Shown here one piece after another: positions 37,416 through 50,743 of a stretch of DNA of 64,000 nt (within the stretch, counting starts at the first letter, position 1; every line of letters starts with the position of its first letter). Made by a program: the position numbers and the translations under genes. The notes beneath the pieces are model-generated. The model did not search any database, was not told the DNA's origin, and worked only from the letters and a program-made list of their open reading frames with translations. The DNA comes from Manduca sexta (Eukaryota; Arthropoda; Insecta; Lepidoptera; Sphingidae), in assembly GCF_014839805.1 (NCBI RefSeq), contig NC_051124.1, positions 5,456,001-5,520,000 of the forward strand. Reading direction: 5' to 3'.

Positions 37416-38439
37416 AGAAAAACCCTGTTATTACAACTTAAACGATTAGAAAATAAAGTACCTAAATTATACTCCGGTTTGTCCTCGAAAACAACTTTCA
37501 AGTAGTCCTGGACCAACAAATCCAGTAACCGATAAGATTTATACACTTTATCTCAAATTTGATATTAAGATTTGTCGTTAGCAACGTTGCGTCTGCAAGT
37601 AATGAATGTAAGTATTTGAGAATTAGGACCGAGGCGCCACGTGGTCGACACATTACTTGGAACAATTCGCGCGCGATTAAAATTATCCTACTCAATTACC
37701 GCTGAGGGAGTGACGAGTGCCAGACACGGATATAAAGTACAGAAATAGAGTGTTTTATAAGGTTTTAATAGTTCGAGTGTTCAATAGAATGTGCTGACAG
37801 TGAGCACTCAATGATTTATCGTTAGTTTTAATGTTAAGGAAAAACCGAGAGTCTACTTTTTTTAAAGTTTCATAAAATAGTTTCATGAAGAAGTATAAAG
37901 AAATAACTTTGATTAAATTGCAACATATCAATATACCTATATAACATTCTAAAATAAAAGTATTACCAAAATATAGTAATATGCTTTTGTACTACTACAA
38001 AAAGAAATCTTGAGTGGTCGACTATGTTAGAAACAGAGCTATTTTCGGTACACTGCCTTACATATATACTAATTCAAAATATTCTATATTTACGTTGTAA
38101 ATTCCAATACAAATAAGTATATAATAGACGATGATTTTCTTGTGTTTATAAAATGGTAATAATAAATTAATGTAACTTTAGTTGTACCCACAATTGCACG
38201 TTAAATACACGTTTGAATTGTAATTTGACTAGAAAACAACCTAGTATATAATTTGAAGAAATTTGCGGGATTTATTGTAGTGATTTGAGCACAGTGCAAT
38301 CCATAAAAAAGTTGAGCAGCCTGTACACAGCTGCCTGCTTATATGTTTGCTAATGTGACATATCTCAGTATTTCTCTCTAATTCCACGTCAGAGATGTTA
38401 ACAAAGACGTTCAGTAAGACGGGGCGCAAGTCGAACGAT

Positions 38440-38590
38440 GACGATGTGATTGGCGCCCTACTTAATTAATCCAAGGGCCCTCTTTAATTAATAACAATAA
38501 TTCCAATGCGAGTTGTCGCTACGATCCGCCAGATGACGTCACCGACGCCCGACCCACATAAATACCAGAAGGTCTTCACAGAAATAAACT
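38440..38590. promoter_or_regulatory. Repeat-free segment with a perfect CRE-type palindrome
   Basis: TGACGTCA lies within CAGATGACGTCACCGACGCC at about 38530-38550, downstream of two TTAATTAAT motifs of homeodomain type. TGACGTCA is the binding palindrome of CREB/ATF factors. A single match of this length proves nothing by itself. Confidence 0.25.
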
Positions 38591-39091
38591 TGGATTGTTT
38601 CTAATTTGAAGGGTGCGTTTGAAAAGTTGTGTTAGAATATTTTGTTGCCGCTACTATTATCACTATTGTGTGAGTCATGGATGGAAGCCATTTTTTTCTC
38701 AGTATCTTATTATAGTGGTTTTAATGAAGTCTAAAATATCTGTAAAGTTATTTATAGAAATAACATATCCGTTCTTATATTATGTAATTTTTATTATATT
38801 TATCTAAAATTTAATTTATTAAGACTTTAATTTTTTCGTATTGCATTCTTTTCCATCTCACTATGATTGTACGACAGATAAAAATTGTTGTTTAATAATA
38901 TTATGTTATTTGTAACATGGACTTGTCTATTCGATTCAAATCCTTCTGAAGACATTTATTTGGGAAATATAGATACAATTTTATTGAACTGAAAAAGCCA
39001 CATACAATATCAGTGGTCGTAGATAGCTTGGAAAGTGGAAACATTAAATCCTTGTAAATCTTTAGAAGTACCTACAATATAATGAATATCA

Positions 39092-39355
39092 CACACACTC
39101 ACGTCTTTATAAGAAAAAACACACACACTCAAGCCTAGCCGCAAAGCGGTCGGTAGAGGTGCAAGTGGTACACCCACATTTATACCGCATGTATTCAGCT
39201 CTATGATGTTATGTAGGGCGAGCCTATCGCCATATCGCGTACTAATTCGAAACTCTAGGCAGATACTGAGAATGAAACACACAATATCATTATCAGACCT
39301 GGATATCGAATCCGAGATCATATATCATATAATATAACTACGTCATTGAGGTTGT
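39092..39355 (-). mobile_element. SINE family B, near full length
   Basis: ACACACACTCAAGCCT, GGTCGGTAGAGGTGCAAGTG, GGGCGAGCCTATCGCCATAT and the head remnant AACTACGTCATTGAGG follow the B consensus on the minus strand. Confidence 0.7.
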
Positions 39356-40132
39356 AAAAAAAAAGTGAAATTCATAATTAAAAGTTTTAATAGATTGTGA
39401 TTAAAGTTTGGATGTTTAGGGGCGCGCGAGTTAATATAATTTTCGCAACATTTTTGGATACTGTTTAATAATATTATTAAATCCCTTAAGCTGATTAATC
39501 TGGCATTGCGATGTTTATTTACATACATATTCATACGCAATATTATGTACCATACTCTACAAATAAAAAAAAAAAAACATTTTCCAAACCTTTTAAATCC
39601 AAACATAACGTCCAATCGGAAGCGTACTATAAATTACATAAACCAAAACACTAAACGGGTCAGAATAGAAACCTTATCATCCGAAGCGTTACGCCGCAAT
39701 TATTAGCACAATAAGGGAACTTGTCTCAAGTAAATTGCGTATTGTGTAGGATGCCGCACAAGTGCTAAGGGCGATGGATCAAACGCCGCTTTGTTTTATC
39801 TCCGGCGTCGGCTTCGCGTTTTCAAATGTGTCACATAATATTGTTACGTTTTTATTCGGCTTTGTAAAAATGGTATTATTCTTTGTGTATGTCGTGTGTA
39901 TTTATTTGGCTTTACGTTCGGTTTGATGTTCGTGTAGGTAGCGCCTACGTAAGAAACAGTTCGTCGAGATGTATGCTAATTTTAGATCTAAAATAATATG
40001 TTTACAATATTGTAACTAGTCCTATTAAATTCATTTAAACCTCTCTACTTCTGTGTGGTGCGTGTTCCTTGTGTCATGTGACAATAATTGACGGCCGCAG
40101 ATTTCTTTCAATAGTTTAGTCTTTGGAAGATT

Positions 40133-40310
40133 TCTTATATTTATGCGAATGTTAGACAATTAAAAAATCTATTTACGAATTTATCGTGGTTATTTATATT
40201 ATTATTTTCTTCTAACGTTTCGAAGACTTAGCAGCCTTTTTGGTCACGTGGCGAAATGAGGTGTTGGTCATCCGCAAGTCAAAGTAACAATATCTACCTA
40301 CATTTTAAAA
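40133..40310 (-). mobile_element. Penelope-like element, solo terminal repeat
   Basis: TTTATGCGAATGTTAGACAA, TATCGTGGTTATTTAT, CTAACGTTTCGAAGACTTAG and GAGGTGTTGGTCATCCGCAA match the family's 3' end read on the minus strand. The coding remnant and second arm are absent. Confidence 0.6.
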
Positions 40311-41228
40311 ATATATTTGGGCTTTGGAACTACAACATTATTACCTATGTCTTTATAATCAAACTTTAAAGTGTAAATATTATATTTTTCAATATGAAGT
40401 GCACAGAGCACATAAAAGATGACAATATCGTAAACTTTTGAGTTAACGATCTTCATAACAGCTTACTCTTGATTATACATCTCATAGTTTATGAGTAGAA
40501 AAACTCTCAGTCTAATCCTTCTACTATTTTTGAGTGGACCACCTTTGAATGAAGTGTTTTGTTTTGGTAACGCAAAAAAACAGTGAAGATAAACAAAAGT
40601 GTAAGGGTTAATTGGGTGTCGTAGACAGCGTTACACTTAAGGAAACACTTAAAAATAAATACAGATAAGAATACAGGTTATAATATCATTTGACAAAAAT
40701 AACTAAACTAACCTTCAAGTTCTTATAAAAAATATTAGGAAGTTTTATTCAGGTATTTTTAGTTTTTAATTCTGTTACAATACTTCGCTGTAATATTTGA
40801 TTTCACGTACTGCCAATAGGTATTTGTAAATTCGCCTTTAAAGTTTCCAAAGCAGCTTCCAGATGATAAATGATTATCTTTAGCCATAAAGGACGATGGG
40901 GATTACGCAAGTGGAATCAGCAAGCCTTGCCAAGTTTAGAGACTGGCGTAGCTCTTACTTTCCATGAAACCTCACGATAATTGGAACGTGTGATAAATGC
41001 ATATTACGCATTTTTTTTAAAACATTCGTCATATAATAAACTTTTTATCTTGTATCTTAGATACGTATATAATATCTAGAGTTAGCGACAGAATTGATCT
41101 CCATTTACTAGGGATACGTTATCAAGTGTAATCATGAATGCAGTGCTGAATCTTTGCAGGCAATTGTTATTGAAATAGACGATCCTTGGTACGAATATTT
41201 AAAAAAAAATAGCAAGTAGATAAATGAA

Positions 41229-41495
41229 ACCTCTTAGCCGAATTTCGACTACCGAGGCCAATCTCAACGGAGATCAGCCAGGTACGCAGGAGACATTATA
41301 GCGCACATGTGTGTGCGCAATACACAGGTGTACTTTCGGTTCCTTTACTTTCATAGTTCGGTGAGACGGCAATCCGCCATGACCGGAGAGGGATCAGGCG
41401 CAGGACCAACGGCTCTCCGTACTTTCCGAAGCACAGGGATATCACATCGCCAACTTCCTGACTCCGAGCTGTGACTGAGTAATGTTTTTAAGCAA
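41229..41495 (-). repeat. SINE family B variant (B2), 3' body
   Basis: This is the reverse of the 3' body at 19370-19560. ACTTTCATAGTTCGGTGAGA, GGAGAGGGATCAGGCGCAGG and GCCAACTTCCTGACTCCGAG all have counterparts there. The tRNA-like head is missing. Confidence 0.6.
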
Positions 41496-41876
41496 GTAGG
41501 TACATTAATTAAGGAGGATCATCAATTAATAAGGAGATATTAATGATTGTACAAAGAAATTAAGTAATTGTGTTGATTAGTCAATATTTCGTAAATTTGC
41601 AAAATTAATTTGTTGATTTTAAATGTATTCTTTTTAACAAAACTTATTAATATTTGTTTTTGCAGATCATTTACGTATTTTGATTATAGCTGACATAGGT
41701 GGTGAAAAACAAAACTTATTAAGTACCTTAGTGCAAAAATAAGTTTTAATCAAAATTTATTGCTTTTAAGACATATTATTGATTTGTAAGGGTGGAGTTT
41801 GATTGATAATATGTTCGATAAGATATCAATGATTGATGTAACGTTTATTTATATGTGTGCTAATTGCTAGAGCCAA

Positions 41877-41970
41877 TAATTAAGTATTATAATATTATAA
41901 ATATTATATTATAATAATATATATATATTATACTATACTATAATATAATAAATATTATAATACTTAATTA
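41877..41970. repeat. AT-only inverted repeat (20-bp perfect arms)
   Basis: TAATTAAGTATTATAATATT at 41877-41896 is the exact reverse complement of 41951-41970. The 54 bases between are only A and T apart from two C, and extend the pairing imperfectly. It could form a cruciform, or could be the inverted ends of an AT-rich short DNA element. Confidence 0.7.
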
Positions 41971-42184
41971 TAATATAAGCACGATAAGAATGAGGTGGCA
42001 ATATCTTTCCCTTTTTTTGTATTTTCCATAACAATTACCATACTGTCATTTAATATACATATCTATTATAATGTATATATGAAAAATGCTTCGTATTTCA
42101 GTAATTATAATTATTTATCGAAGCGTATTTTTAAATCACACATTTACTGGTAAATGATTTTTTCTTTCCACCGTCAAGCGGCTA

Positions 42185-42265
42185 GTGCAAATAAATTGTG
42201 TTCCAACTTGAAGGACATCAAAGCTAATGTAATTACTCTGATTACGACTACGAGATATAATATCT
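42185..42265 (+). repeat. Repeat family E fragment
   Basis: TGTGTTCCAACTTGAAGGAC and ATCAAAGCTAATGTAATTAC parallel TTTCCGGTTTGAAGGACATT and GTAGCCAGTGTAAG in the longer E copy at 52640-52885. Strongly diverged. Confidence 0.4.
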
Positions 42266-42844
42266 TTTATTTTATAATCAATGCCACGTAATTTTAGAAA
42301 GATTAAAAACAAAACTTGTGAAGTTGTATAGATTTATGATACAAGCGAAAGCCGAAAAGATGACTGGCATATTCACGGTTAATATCTGAGTTCTTATGTG
42401 TCTAGATACATACCTTATTATAGAAAACTTTTTTATTTTTTGCCTTTTTGTGTTAGTAATAATCATGAGACCAAATGGTACACGCTCTTCCAAACATAAA
42501 AAGAATTTACTAAACCAGTTACTCCTTACTGTTAAGGAGTTGTACCTTCCATCATCAGCTCAGCTACATAAGATGATGATAACCATACGCTAGAACTTAA
42601 GTTACTTCATAAAATATGCGAAAAACTGTGTGAGCCTATAAAATTTGGGAGTTACCCGCGATTTCTCCAGTCTCACAAGTACCTACATATTATAAAAAAA
42701 ATTTACCCAACTACCTGCCTATAAATGTTTCTTTTTCTTTCTTAGATTTGGATGGAGTTCGAAACTCAGATGAACCAAGTACTATGTATAGTATCTCATT
42801 ATTTTCGTTTCCTTGGTCTAGCGGCAGTTTAAGTATATACGTTA

Positions 42845-42972
42845 CGGCTGTTTCATACAGGTCGGCATAATTGTGTCGATTGGTGAGCGGTAATCATTTC
42901 TCGTCAGGCGACAATCTCTTTGGACCTTACTGTGAAGTTCAGTTGGGTCACTTTGGCGGGCCCGTATACAAA
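42845..42972 (-). repeat. Interspersed repeat family C, partial copy
   Basis: Read on the minus strand it gives GGGCCCGCCAAAGTGACCC, then GAGAAATGATTACCGCTCAC and CGACACAATTATGCCGACCT. This is the first half of family C as seen at 15777. Confidence 0.6.
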
Positions 42973-44195
42973 CAAAACGCAAGGGTTCGATTGTTGGATC
43001 GCGTAACATTTTGTGTAGGTATTGTCTGTTTTTGGTGTAAAATACTGATTGACTGACAAATAATTGATTCCTTATACTTTGTCGTGAGTAAAAATACTAA
43101 ATGGAAGTACGTATTTATTATTCGCACCAATATAGTGTATCTTTACAATGTAAAAAATAAACAAATGCGTTAGTATCATGACGAATGTTTTTCACCAAAT
43201 AAAAATGTCAAATAACATAAAAAAAACTGTTCTCCTATAATAATGGGGTCATTATAGATATGGGTTGTTCTTTTTTATCTGTATTTGCACAGAAAGCGGT
43301 TGGCTACGGTTCGCGCGCTTTTTTCTGTCTATGGTGGTCAGTGCTGCCAAGGTAGAAATAAAGCGGTTTATTTTTCAAAAAAAATATGTTTGAAATAAAA
43401 AAAATTATTACCTGGATTTTTGAAAATTGTAACAATATTTTTCAATGTTAATAATAAACTAATATTGCATTTTAAACACGACTTTATGGAAATTTGTCGT
43501 CGGTTATTTTATGATTTACAAAAGCATAACTGGGTTATCTAGACTCTAAATTTTTACAGTTGATATAATTTATATTTTCCTCGTACGAAAAGGAACCTAT
43601 TCGATGGTCTTTTTCTTAATGGCTTAATGCATAATAAATACAATAAGCAAACTCCTAGATAGACTTTTTCAGTAAGTTTAACAGCAAGGAAGGTCAAAAA
43701 CACGTGTACAAATTTGCAAAACAGCGTTGTCGGAGTTCAAAGGATCCTGTCAATTTAAAACAAACACGACTCTATTACTTATTCTCTATCCCGCACGTTA
43801 TTTTGACAGTGCGTAACAAGCACTTAACACAACGCATCATGTTTAGGACTATAGAAATTTGGCTTACAGAATAGCATTCCACGCACATTTCTCGAAGATA
43901 ACATGACACGGCCGCGTTACGCGTTTACACTATCATACAGAATAAGGGCCCTGTACAATATACGCGTCATACTGGCAACACTGCGGGGACATGTGTAACT
44001 CAATTTGATTTTGTGCGGGGATTTAGTTCACAATTGCGTGAAATATTATCAGTGGGCGATCCCCGTGACATATGCTGCGGAACTATGTAGCGAGATACCC
44101 TCGTATTGATTTGCAGGGATGCCAACTTATAGTGAGATAAATCTTAATTTACAGTTAAATCCATATTATTAAAAAAATGAAAATCATATCTAACC

Positions 44196-44345
44196 ATTTT
44201 TTTTTTTTTTTTTTTATTTTTTATTTTATTTTAGGGACAAAAAACGGTTACATGCTAAAAACTAACTTAATCTTAAACTAAACAAATATGCAAACATATA
44301 ACCCACACTATTGTCCGCGTATTAACATATAGGAAGGATTGAAAA
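44196..44345 (-). repeat. Poly-T block with adjoining sequence, possible retroelement tail
   Basis: A run of over 20 T with interspersed A (44199-44233) is followed by GGGACAAAAAACGGTTACAT. A long T run followed by unique-looking sequence fits a minus-strand poly-A tail of a LINE or retrocopy, but no coding text is recognisable beyond it. Confidence 0.3.
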
Positions 44346-45779
44346 AAAAAAAAATCTATAAAGCAAACTGACTATTCAGGGTTATTTAATAAATTAGATA
44401 GCTTGAGATTTATCAGTTAGGTACGTCTTATGAAAATGATGTTAATTAATCGGGGAATTACATGGTTTAGTTTTGTGGTAATCATAAATATTTGTAGTAT
44501 ATTTCACATAATTAGATGTTACAATTATCTCAGATAGAATTATTAATGGATAAACACTTTAAGATTTATTTCAAAGTTACTACTTGATTAGATGAAATTT
44601 TTAAATTTGTTGTTAATCTAATTTTACTCAAGTACAAAATTGTATTCTGTAATAATTCCACAGTCGTCATTTTCGTGCTAAAATGAAAACTTTTTACTTG
44701 TGAGTAACGTCTGCAGATAAAAACATATTTGTGTGTACGTGTATTACGTATGTCCTTTGTGTGTGTGCGTTTGACGTGGGGGTGATCTCATACAGCCCCG
44801 AATCTAAACGACACTGTGGAAAAAATATGACATGTCTATTATTGCGGATTAACGTAAGTCATCGGATAAATACTCGCTAATTGTGTTATTTAATTTCATT
44901 TAAAACTTAGTTTTGTTAAGGAATAATTGTTGTCCATATCATTTACAATACCAAACTTCTTGCTATAAACATTGGAATTGTAGTTTGGCAGTAAAGTATA
45001 ACAAAATGGCTCACTTGTAATGACTTTAATTTGCATGATATTTGTGTGCAGCAAGGGAACTTTACAATAATCTTGTGGTTGGATTTTAGCTAGACATTAT
45101 AACAATTAAAATATTAAAATGTTCTTTCCCGGCATGGTTTATGAATACAAATCGTTCGGGCTCTTAATATATTTGTTGACATTGTCATAAAAAAGTGGGT
45201 TTAATGTTAAGTGGTTTTGAACGCCTCACTCAAAATGTACTCATAGAAGAAATTATGATTAGAGAGGTCTTCGGATGCCAGACACACATTACATATATGT
45301 TTTATATCTACCACATCGTTCTATTATTGAAAAATGTATCATAAATGTTCATATTTTTGCTATCATGGATTTAAAACAATTCGAATAAGTTACAGTAAAT
45401 TACTTTCTTCATAGTGGTAAATGAATAAGCCCCATTAAAAATATTTTATTTGGCGAATAGTCAGACGGATTCTTGTACACCAGACTATCTATCAGTCTAT
45501 ATTTATGCTACATTGTTACAACATTATTAACATATTATGATGAATACCTTTTGGACTAGAGAAAAACAAATGATATAATAATCCAAGATTTAACAACATA
45601 ACTCTAATTGTCTACATATACTGTATATCGTTGGATTTGGTTAGCAGTTAATGCTTTTTAAATACATATTCGTAGTACAGCGTTCGAATGAAAAATGTAC
45701 CGTACTAATTAAACGAAATTGACGCAGAATTAACTTCGTAAATCCTTCAAGCAATTATGTCAGCATCATTACTCCACCG

Positions 45780-46020
45780 TATCTCGTCTCTCTAAATCGA
45801 CAATATCTGTTGGGTCGCGTGGCAAGTAATCCCTCTAACCCTCCGCCGACTGTGTCGCGTGAGAAGTGAATTAAATCGCCACGGGGTCCGATCGACCACT
45901 TAACGAACGTGTTCGTGTCTTACGATTGATAGTGTCGAGGGAGGGTTGTCGTTGAAAGTTAATTCGTGTTTGATGTCACTGCGATCGCTTTATTACGTGT
46001 CACAGGAAATGCAGTTTTTC
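45780..46020. promoter_or_regulatory. GC-richer repeat-free island in intron 1
   Basis: GTCGCGTGGCAAGTAATCCC, CCGACTGTGTCGCGTGAGAA and GGGGTCCGATCGACCACTTA give a CpG-containing island. GTCGCGTG occurs twice 41 bases apart. No repeat match in the window and no ORF, so it may be a conserved non-coding element. Confidence 0.25.
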
Positions 46021-46951
46021 TTATGAACTGCGCTCGATTGACAGGCTATGACTGAAGTCTTATTTCTTTTATGTATCCTTTGTTTTTATTTGATATTTTG
46101 CGCGTGAAGGTTAACATGGGAGTACGTATATGAGAAATATATTTTGATATATAATACCACCATATTCCAAAAAAAATCTCCACGCCAGCATTCTGATAAA
46201 ATTGAGATAATAAGAAGAGAAACATACACTGTCACTTTATTAATTTATATTAGTGTCCTAGGCGTGAACAGAAGTGATAAATGTTCCGGAATTATTGCTC
46301 TAAATAATCCTTTCAGTTTACAAAGACGACCCCGAGTCAGGGTGCGGCATTAACCCTTAAATGGCGCTGTGCGGGGGTCGGAGCGACACGCGGACTGTCA
46401 CATTCACAATATAGCTTTATAGTTCATTATAATATTTTCGTACAATATTGCCTACATTGCCCCCTCAGTAAATTAACGCGTGTTACACGACTGTCTTTTC
46501 GGTTTTAAATTATATTTTTATTGTTGTGTGTAATTAAATGTTTTAGATCATTTTCGCTGTTCTGGTTATATCGAACGTTAAAAATGGAATCAGTTTTGCA
46601 AAATATGGAAAAAATATTATATTTTGTAAATGCTTATAAAGGAAAACATACACTTTCAAAATTATTAAAGTTTTTCACTTATTTTAAATAAAAATATGTG
46701 TAAAGTCACGTATGTCAATTTTATTTGTAACAGCGAAATATTGGACTCAATGAAAATCACCCCGTGTAAAAGGGTCGTGGAATATTCGCTTCATCCGCGG
46801 TGACAATAAATCATATAATTTGGCGTCGGGACACGAATTTAGTGTCTACAGATTACTGTATGGGTGGATTTGCACTGTTCAACCGACAACCGCACATGTT
46901 ATTATTAGAATTACAAGAATATGACAATTTATTTCCGCTAATATTACATTT

Positions 46952-47208
46952 CTGCCTCGCTGGCGTAGTTGTACTGCATGCACGGTACGGCAGCGCTTTT
47001 AGGTCCTGGGTTCTAATCCCGGGCCGGCAAAGTGATATTTGGGTTTTTCTGCTCAATATCAGCCCGGAGTCTGGAATTTGTGCCCGATATGTCGATAGGC
47101 TCGCCCCCTATGATATCCTGGGACGGAAGATACTCGGTGAAAAAGTGGGTGCCCTGGTTGCACCTCTGCATACCCCTTCGGGGATAAATGCGGGATGGTG
47201 TGTGTGTG
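46952..47208 (+). mobile_element. SINE family B, full-length copy with perfect target duplication
   Basis: The head CTGCCTCGCTGGCGTAGTTG carries an A box-like segment and the B box region GGGTTCTAATCCCGGG. The body runs through CAGCCCGGAGTCTGGAATTT, GATAGGCTCGCCCCCTATGA and CCTTCGGGGATAAATGCG to a TG-rich end. TAATATTACATTT flanks it exactly (46939-46951 and 47209-47221), marking a fairly recent insertion. The 145-codon ORF crossing it is incidental. Among the B copies here, this is the best template. Confidence 0.9.
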
Positions 47209-48639
47209 TAATATTACATTTGAGTCAAGCTTTTTAATTTCCATAAAGTTGTGCGTTCAACATAAAGTTCTAACAAAGAGTTATAACCGTATCAAACGAT
47301 TTATGAATATTAGTTATAGGGTAGCAAGATTTGCTCCAGTAGTTTCTAGAGGTATCAATACATACTAAGTCATAACAGTGTACGTGTAAACCGATCGATG
47401 TGGCTGAAACTGCTATATACACGGGCCGGAACAATGGACGAAGGCGTCGACACAATGGACAATGCCCGTACCTCCGATACGATAACTACACTCATCTAAT
47501 GTTTGTCTGTGTGTGTGCCTTTGTATTGCGCAACACATAAGAGTTACAGCAAACTCGGTGGACTTGCTATATTGCTTTTATAGCGGTTTTATAAATAGCT
47601 TATGGATTATAAGGAAGCCTAGGGTTTTAGATTGAACAAGGGACGTAGGTCGACGGCACTGTGATTGCGATTTGTGACGGATGAAATCGCATATGGCGTC
47701 AATAGTACCTGTTTTTGAGTGTATTATTTTTATGTCTTCTTCCATTATGTATGTCGTAGAATAATTATGGCTTAACTTATACTGCCAGCCGATTGCCTGA
47801 CGTCAAACTCTTTTGGACGATCCAGTTTCGGGGTTAATATTTTTCATATATTGCGGTAAAATTACAATATAAACTCCCAAGTAATGGTCTATTACCTTTC
47901 ATAAACTAATAATAATAATTATTAATTTAATATCTTAAATACATCTTTTGAAATTCACACGCATTTCTTGTTTTATGACACCAAAATAAAATTATGTTAG
48001 CTCACAGATGTCCATAACAATAAAGCTTATAACAGGACATTATTGAAGGCGTGGTTCTGGTAGATAAGTAGATTTGTGACAGTACGGTAACGACATACAT
48101 AAATTTGTGCGGACAAACACAGTTACAGCGGCTTAGCTTCCTGGCAAACAAGGGCGTCGGGTCGTTCTGACACCACCGCGCGTTTGAGGGTTACAACTGT
48201 TTATTAGCGTCGAATATGTCACCTTAATTGACAAAAGGATCGCTAACGGACATAAATTGATCATTAATTTACGGGTTTTTATGAACCAATGGAAGGACCT
48301 AGTGTTGAAATTGTAGTACTACACTAAGTGCTATTTGTTATTTGTAGATATTGCATATCAAATTGATAATTTTAATCTACCATTTAATAATTAATCAATA
48401 TCAAATAATAACGTCATGTACTGTTGTGTTTAAAGGTATTTTTGCGTATTAAAAATATCACCAGTAGTCATTTCTAATTGGCCTTTAAAAAATAATTGAC
48501 AACTGGCATGCCGCTAAACTTTTTAAATATCTATGTTTTTTAAATGAAAGGGGGTTAATTCTCGTTCTCTCGCGAATCTTAAGTGATCTCAATCAATGTG
48601 ATATACCAAATCTATGCAATTCAAACGCGAGTTCCCTGA

Positions 48640-48800
48640 CCCAGACAGACCCCAAGACAGTGATTGAAAGGAAGGAGCGTTGCAATGCGCGCGTGCGCAG
48701 GACCGGTGCGCGCACAATGCAGCGGAAGACGTCTCGCGCCGCCCCCGGCAGATGTCGCGAGTTGCCCGCCACTGGCATCTTGGAACTGGTTTTAGAACTA
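48640..48800. promoter_or_regulatory. CpG-rich island in intron 1
   Basis: AATGCGCGCGTGCGCAGGAC and CCGGTGCGCGCACAATGC are partly complementary, followed by CGTCTCGCGCCGCCCCCGGC. The island is compact, CpG-dense and repeat-free. It lies 4.4 kb upstream of exon 2 and may be regulatory. Confidence 0.3.
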
Positions 48801-48866
48801 TGCTGACCCCAGTTTTTGAATTCGGAAGCTCGTTTGATTATGACACGTGTCGTTTCCATAAAAATA

Positions 48867-48899
48867 ATATGTAGAATGTAGCCGCTACATTCTACATAT
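48867..48899. repeat. Perfect 16-bp palindrome with a 1-base centre
   Basis: ATATGTAGAATGTAGC (48867-48882), a central C, then the exact reverse complement (48884-48899). CTACATT recurs once more just downstream. The near-zero spacer suggests a replication template-switch product rather than a functional RNA hairpin. Confidence 0.8.
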
Positions 48900-49690
48900 A
48901 CTACACTCGCTACATTTTATTTATTTAATCTGTATATCTTTCGAGATTATTGTTGGTGAATCGGCATATAAAATGATAAAACTCAAATTGTGGGTAACAA
49001 GAGCAATTTATGATCTCTCACTGTATACTTAAATTATTTCATAGAAGTATATTATTTTAAGATACCGTATCAGATAGAAAATATCCTCAATAACTACCGA
49101 CCGATAGATTAAGATTAACAACATTATACTTCTCATAAAATGATATTATGTAATATTCAACATATAAGATCACATTAGCCAGGGCAAGGTACGATAGCTT
49201 GATAAATCCTGTTTGCATGACAAAACAAATTGTTTTGACAAACCAGTATCTGTAAATGGGCATGTTTTTGTATTTCCGCCTAGAGCCGGCACGCGACGCA
49301 CCGCACACACAACGAACAAACTAAATATATCTATTAAACGCACAAAAAGATAAGAACACGCGCCAAATTGAGTGCCGTAATGAATGAACCCTAAAATAAA
49401 CCTCAGGGTACAAAGGCACATCTTGTATTACACATATTTGTATGGAGAGGAAGTAGGAAGGCAGCTGGCAGACTGTTTTCTTCGGTAATGATGGTCTGTA
49501 GTGCATTGCGCTTTTGTTACGGTGTCCTGTCGCGTGCCCCGATATTATTTCGCTATAAGTGGGTGGAAAGGTGTTCGCCCGTAACTGTACCGTTGCGTCT
49601 CAAGATGTTTTGGTGGAATAGTTAAAAATGGGGTTGATACGCGTACACATGCCGATATGTTCTTACTCTGTTTAAACAATATTATTGCTT

Positions 49691-49825
49691 TCAAGAGGCG
49701 GACAGATGACCTCATAAAAGGTCGTAGGAGGTCGCTGGATGCGGGCCGATTCCAATAGGTCGATCTGGAAATTTTTGGGGAAGGCCCATGTTCAGCTATG
49801 GGCATCCTGCGGCTGAAGACGATAG
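49691..49825 (+). repeat. LINE ORF2 C-terminus and 3' end fragment
   Basis: The plus frame reads RRTDDLIKGRRRSLDAGRFQ then a stop, resembling the last residues of non-LTR reverse transcriptases of the class with ...WADDI... and ...DR..W... ends. It is followed by GGAAGGCCCATGTTCAGCTA and GGCATCCTGCGGCTGAAGAC, a common 3' end. A minus-strand relative sits at 60060-60130. No complete enzyme remains. Confidence 0.5.
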
Positions 49826-50743
49826 CTTTCAAAAGAACAAGACTTATTGACTCACAGATATGATTACTACAAAGACTAATCCCAAATGATCACTGAACTC
49901 ATCTTCGATTGCAGTCACCATATTGAAAGATTAAACATTAGTACAGGATACTTTCGGGACCGTGAAAGCAGCACTCAGCTTGCTCGTTGATCTATTTGAA
50001 GACCCCATTGCAATATACGTTCTATATTAATAAAGATTACGCTTAAATTTACAAAATCTAGCGTTTGTTTCGTACATCAGCTACAATTTGTAATATTTGA
50101 TAGTTTATGGGAATCGGACCTGTTAATAGGCTCAATAATATTTTTTCAGTGAATATATTGTTTTATCATTTACGTAACCGATATTTGGTAAATCTTCGTA
50201 TTTTTATAGACGTATCCAAACACACATAAAAATATAAAAAAAAATATCTACGATCGAAGAACATAAAATTATTTGCTCTCGGGTGTGTCCATTACATATA
50301 TTTGCGCACGTGATATTATTTTAATATCATTTTCCTTATACACAGAGATGGAATCAATATTAATGTCGGATGTAATACGTAATTTTACTGTTAATATTCG
50401 ACCGGATAGTATTTGATAGCGATTACGATAACGTTTTTGGAAGTATAGATTAATTTAATATTGTCCTAGCAGTAAACAAAATACTTCATTTTACTAAAAT
50501 TTCCTCAGTTTTCCAAGTATTTGATAAAATCATTGATTTTTTTATAGACATGCTATAAATAAATAATGATAAAGATACGAGATGCAGTCAACCAAGGCCT
50601 GAGATAAGATACGTGGATATAACCAAATAGATACACAAATACCATTGGCATTCTAAGTTTTATATATTAGTCAATGTTAGACGGTAATCTGCTTCCTAAA
50701 TTGTGACCTAATTTCCACTGATTATAATTTAATATAATATTAT

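Noticed and set aside
46800..47237. 145-codon plus-strand ORF
   Set aside because: Most of it is the SINE B copy at 46952-47208 read through. The target duplication shows it is an insertion, not a gene.
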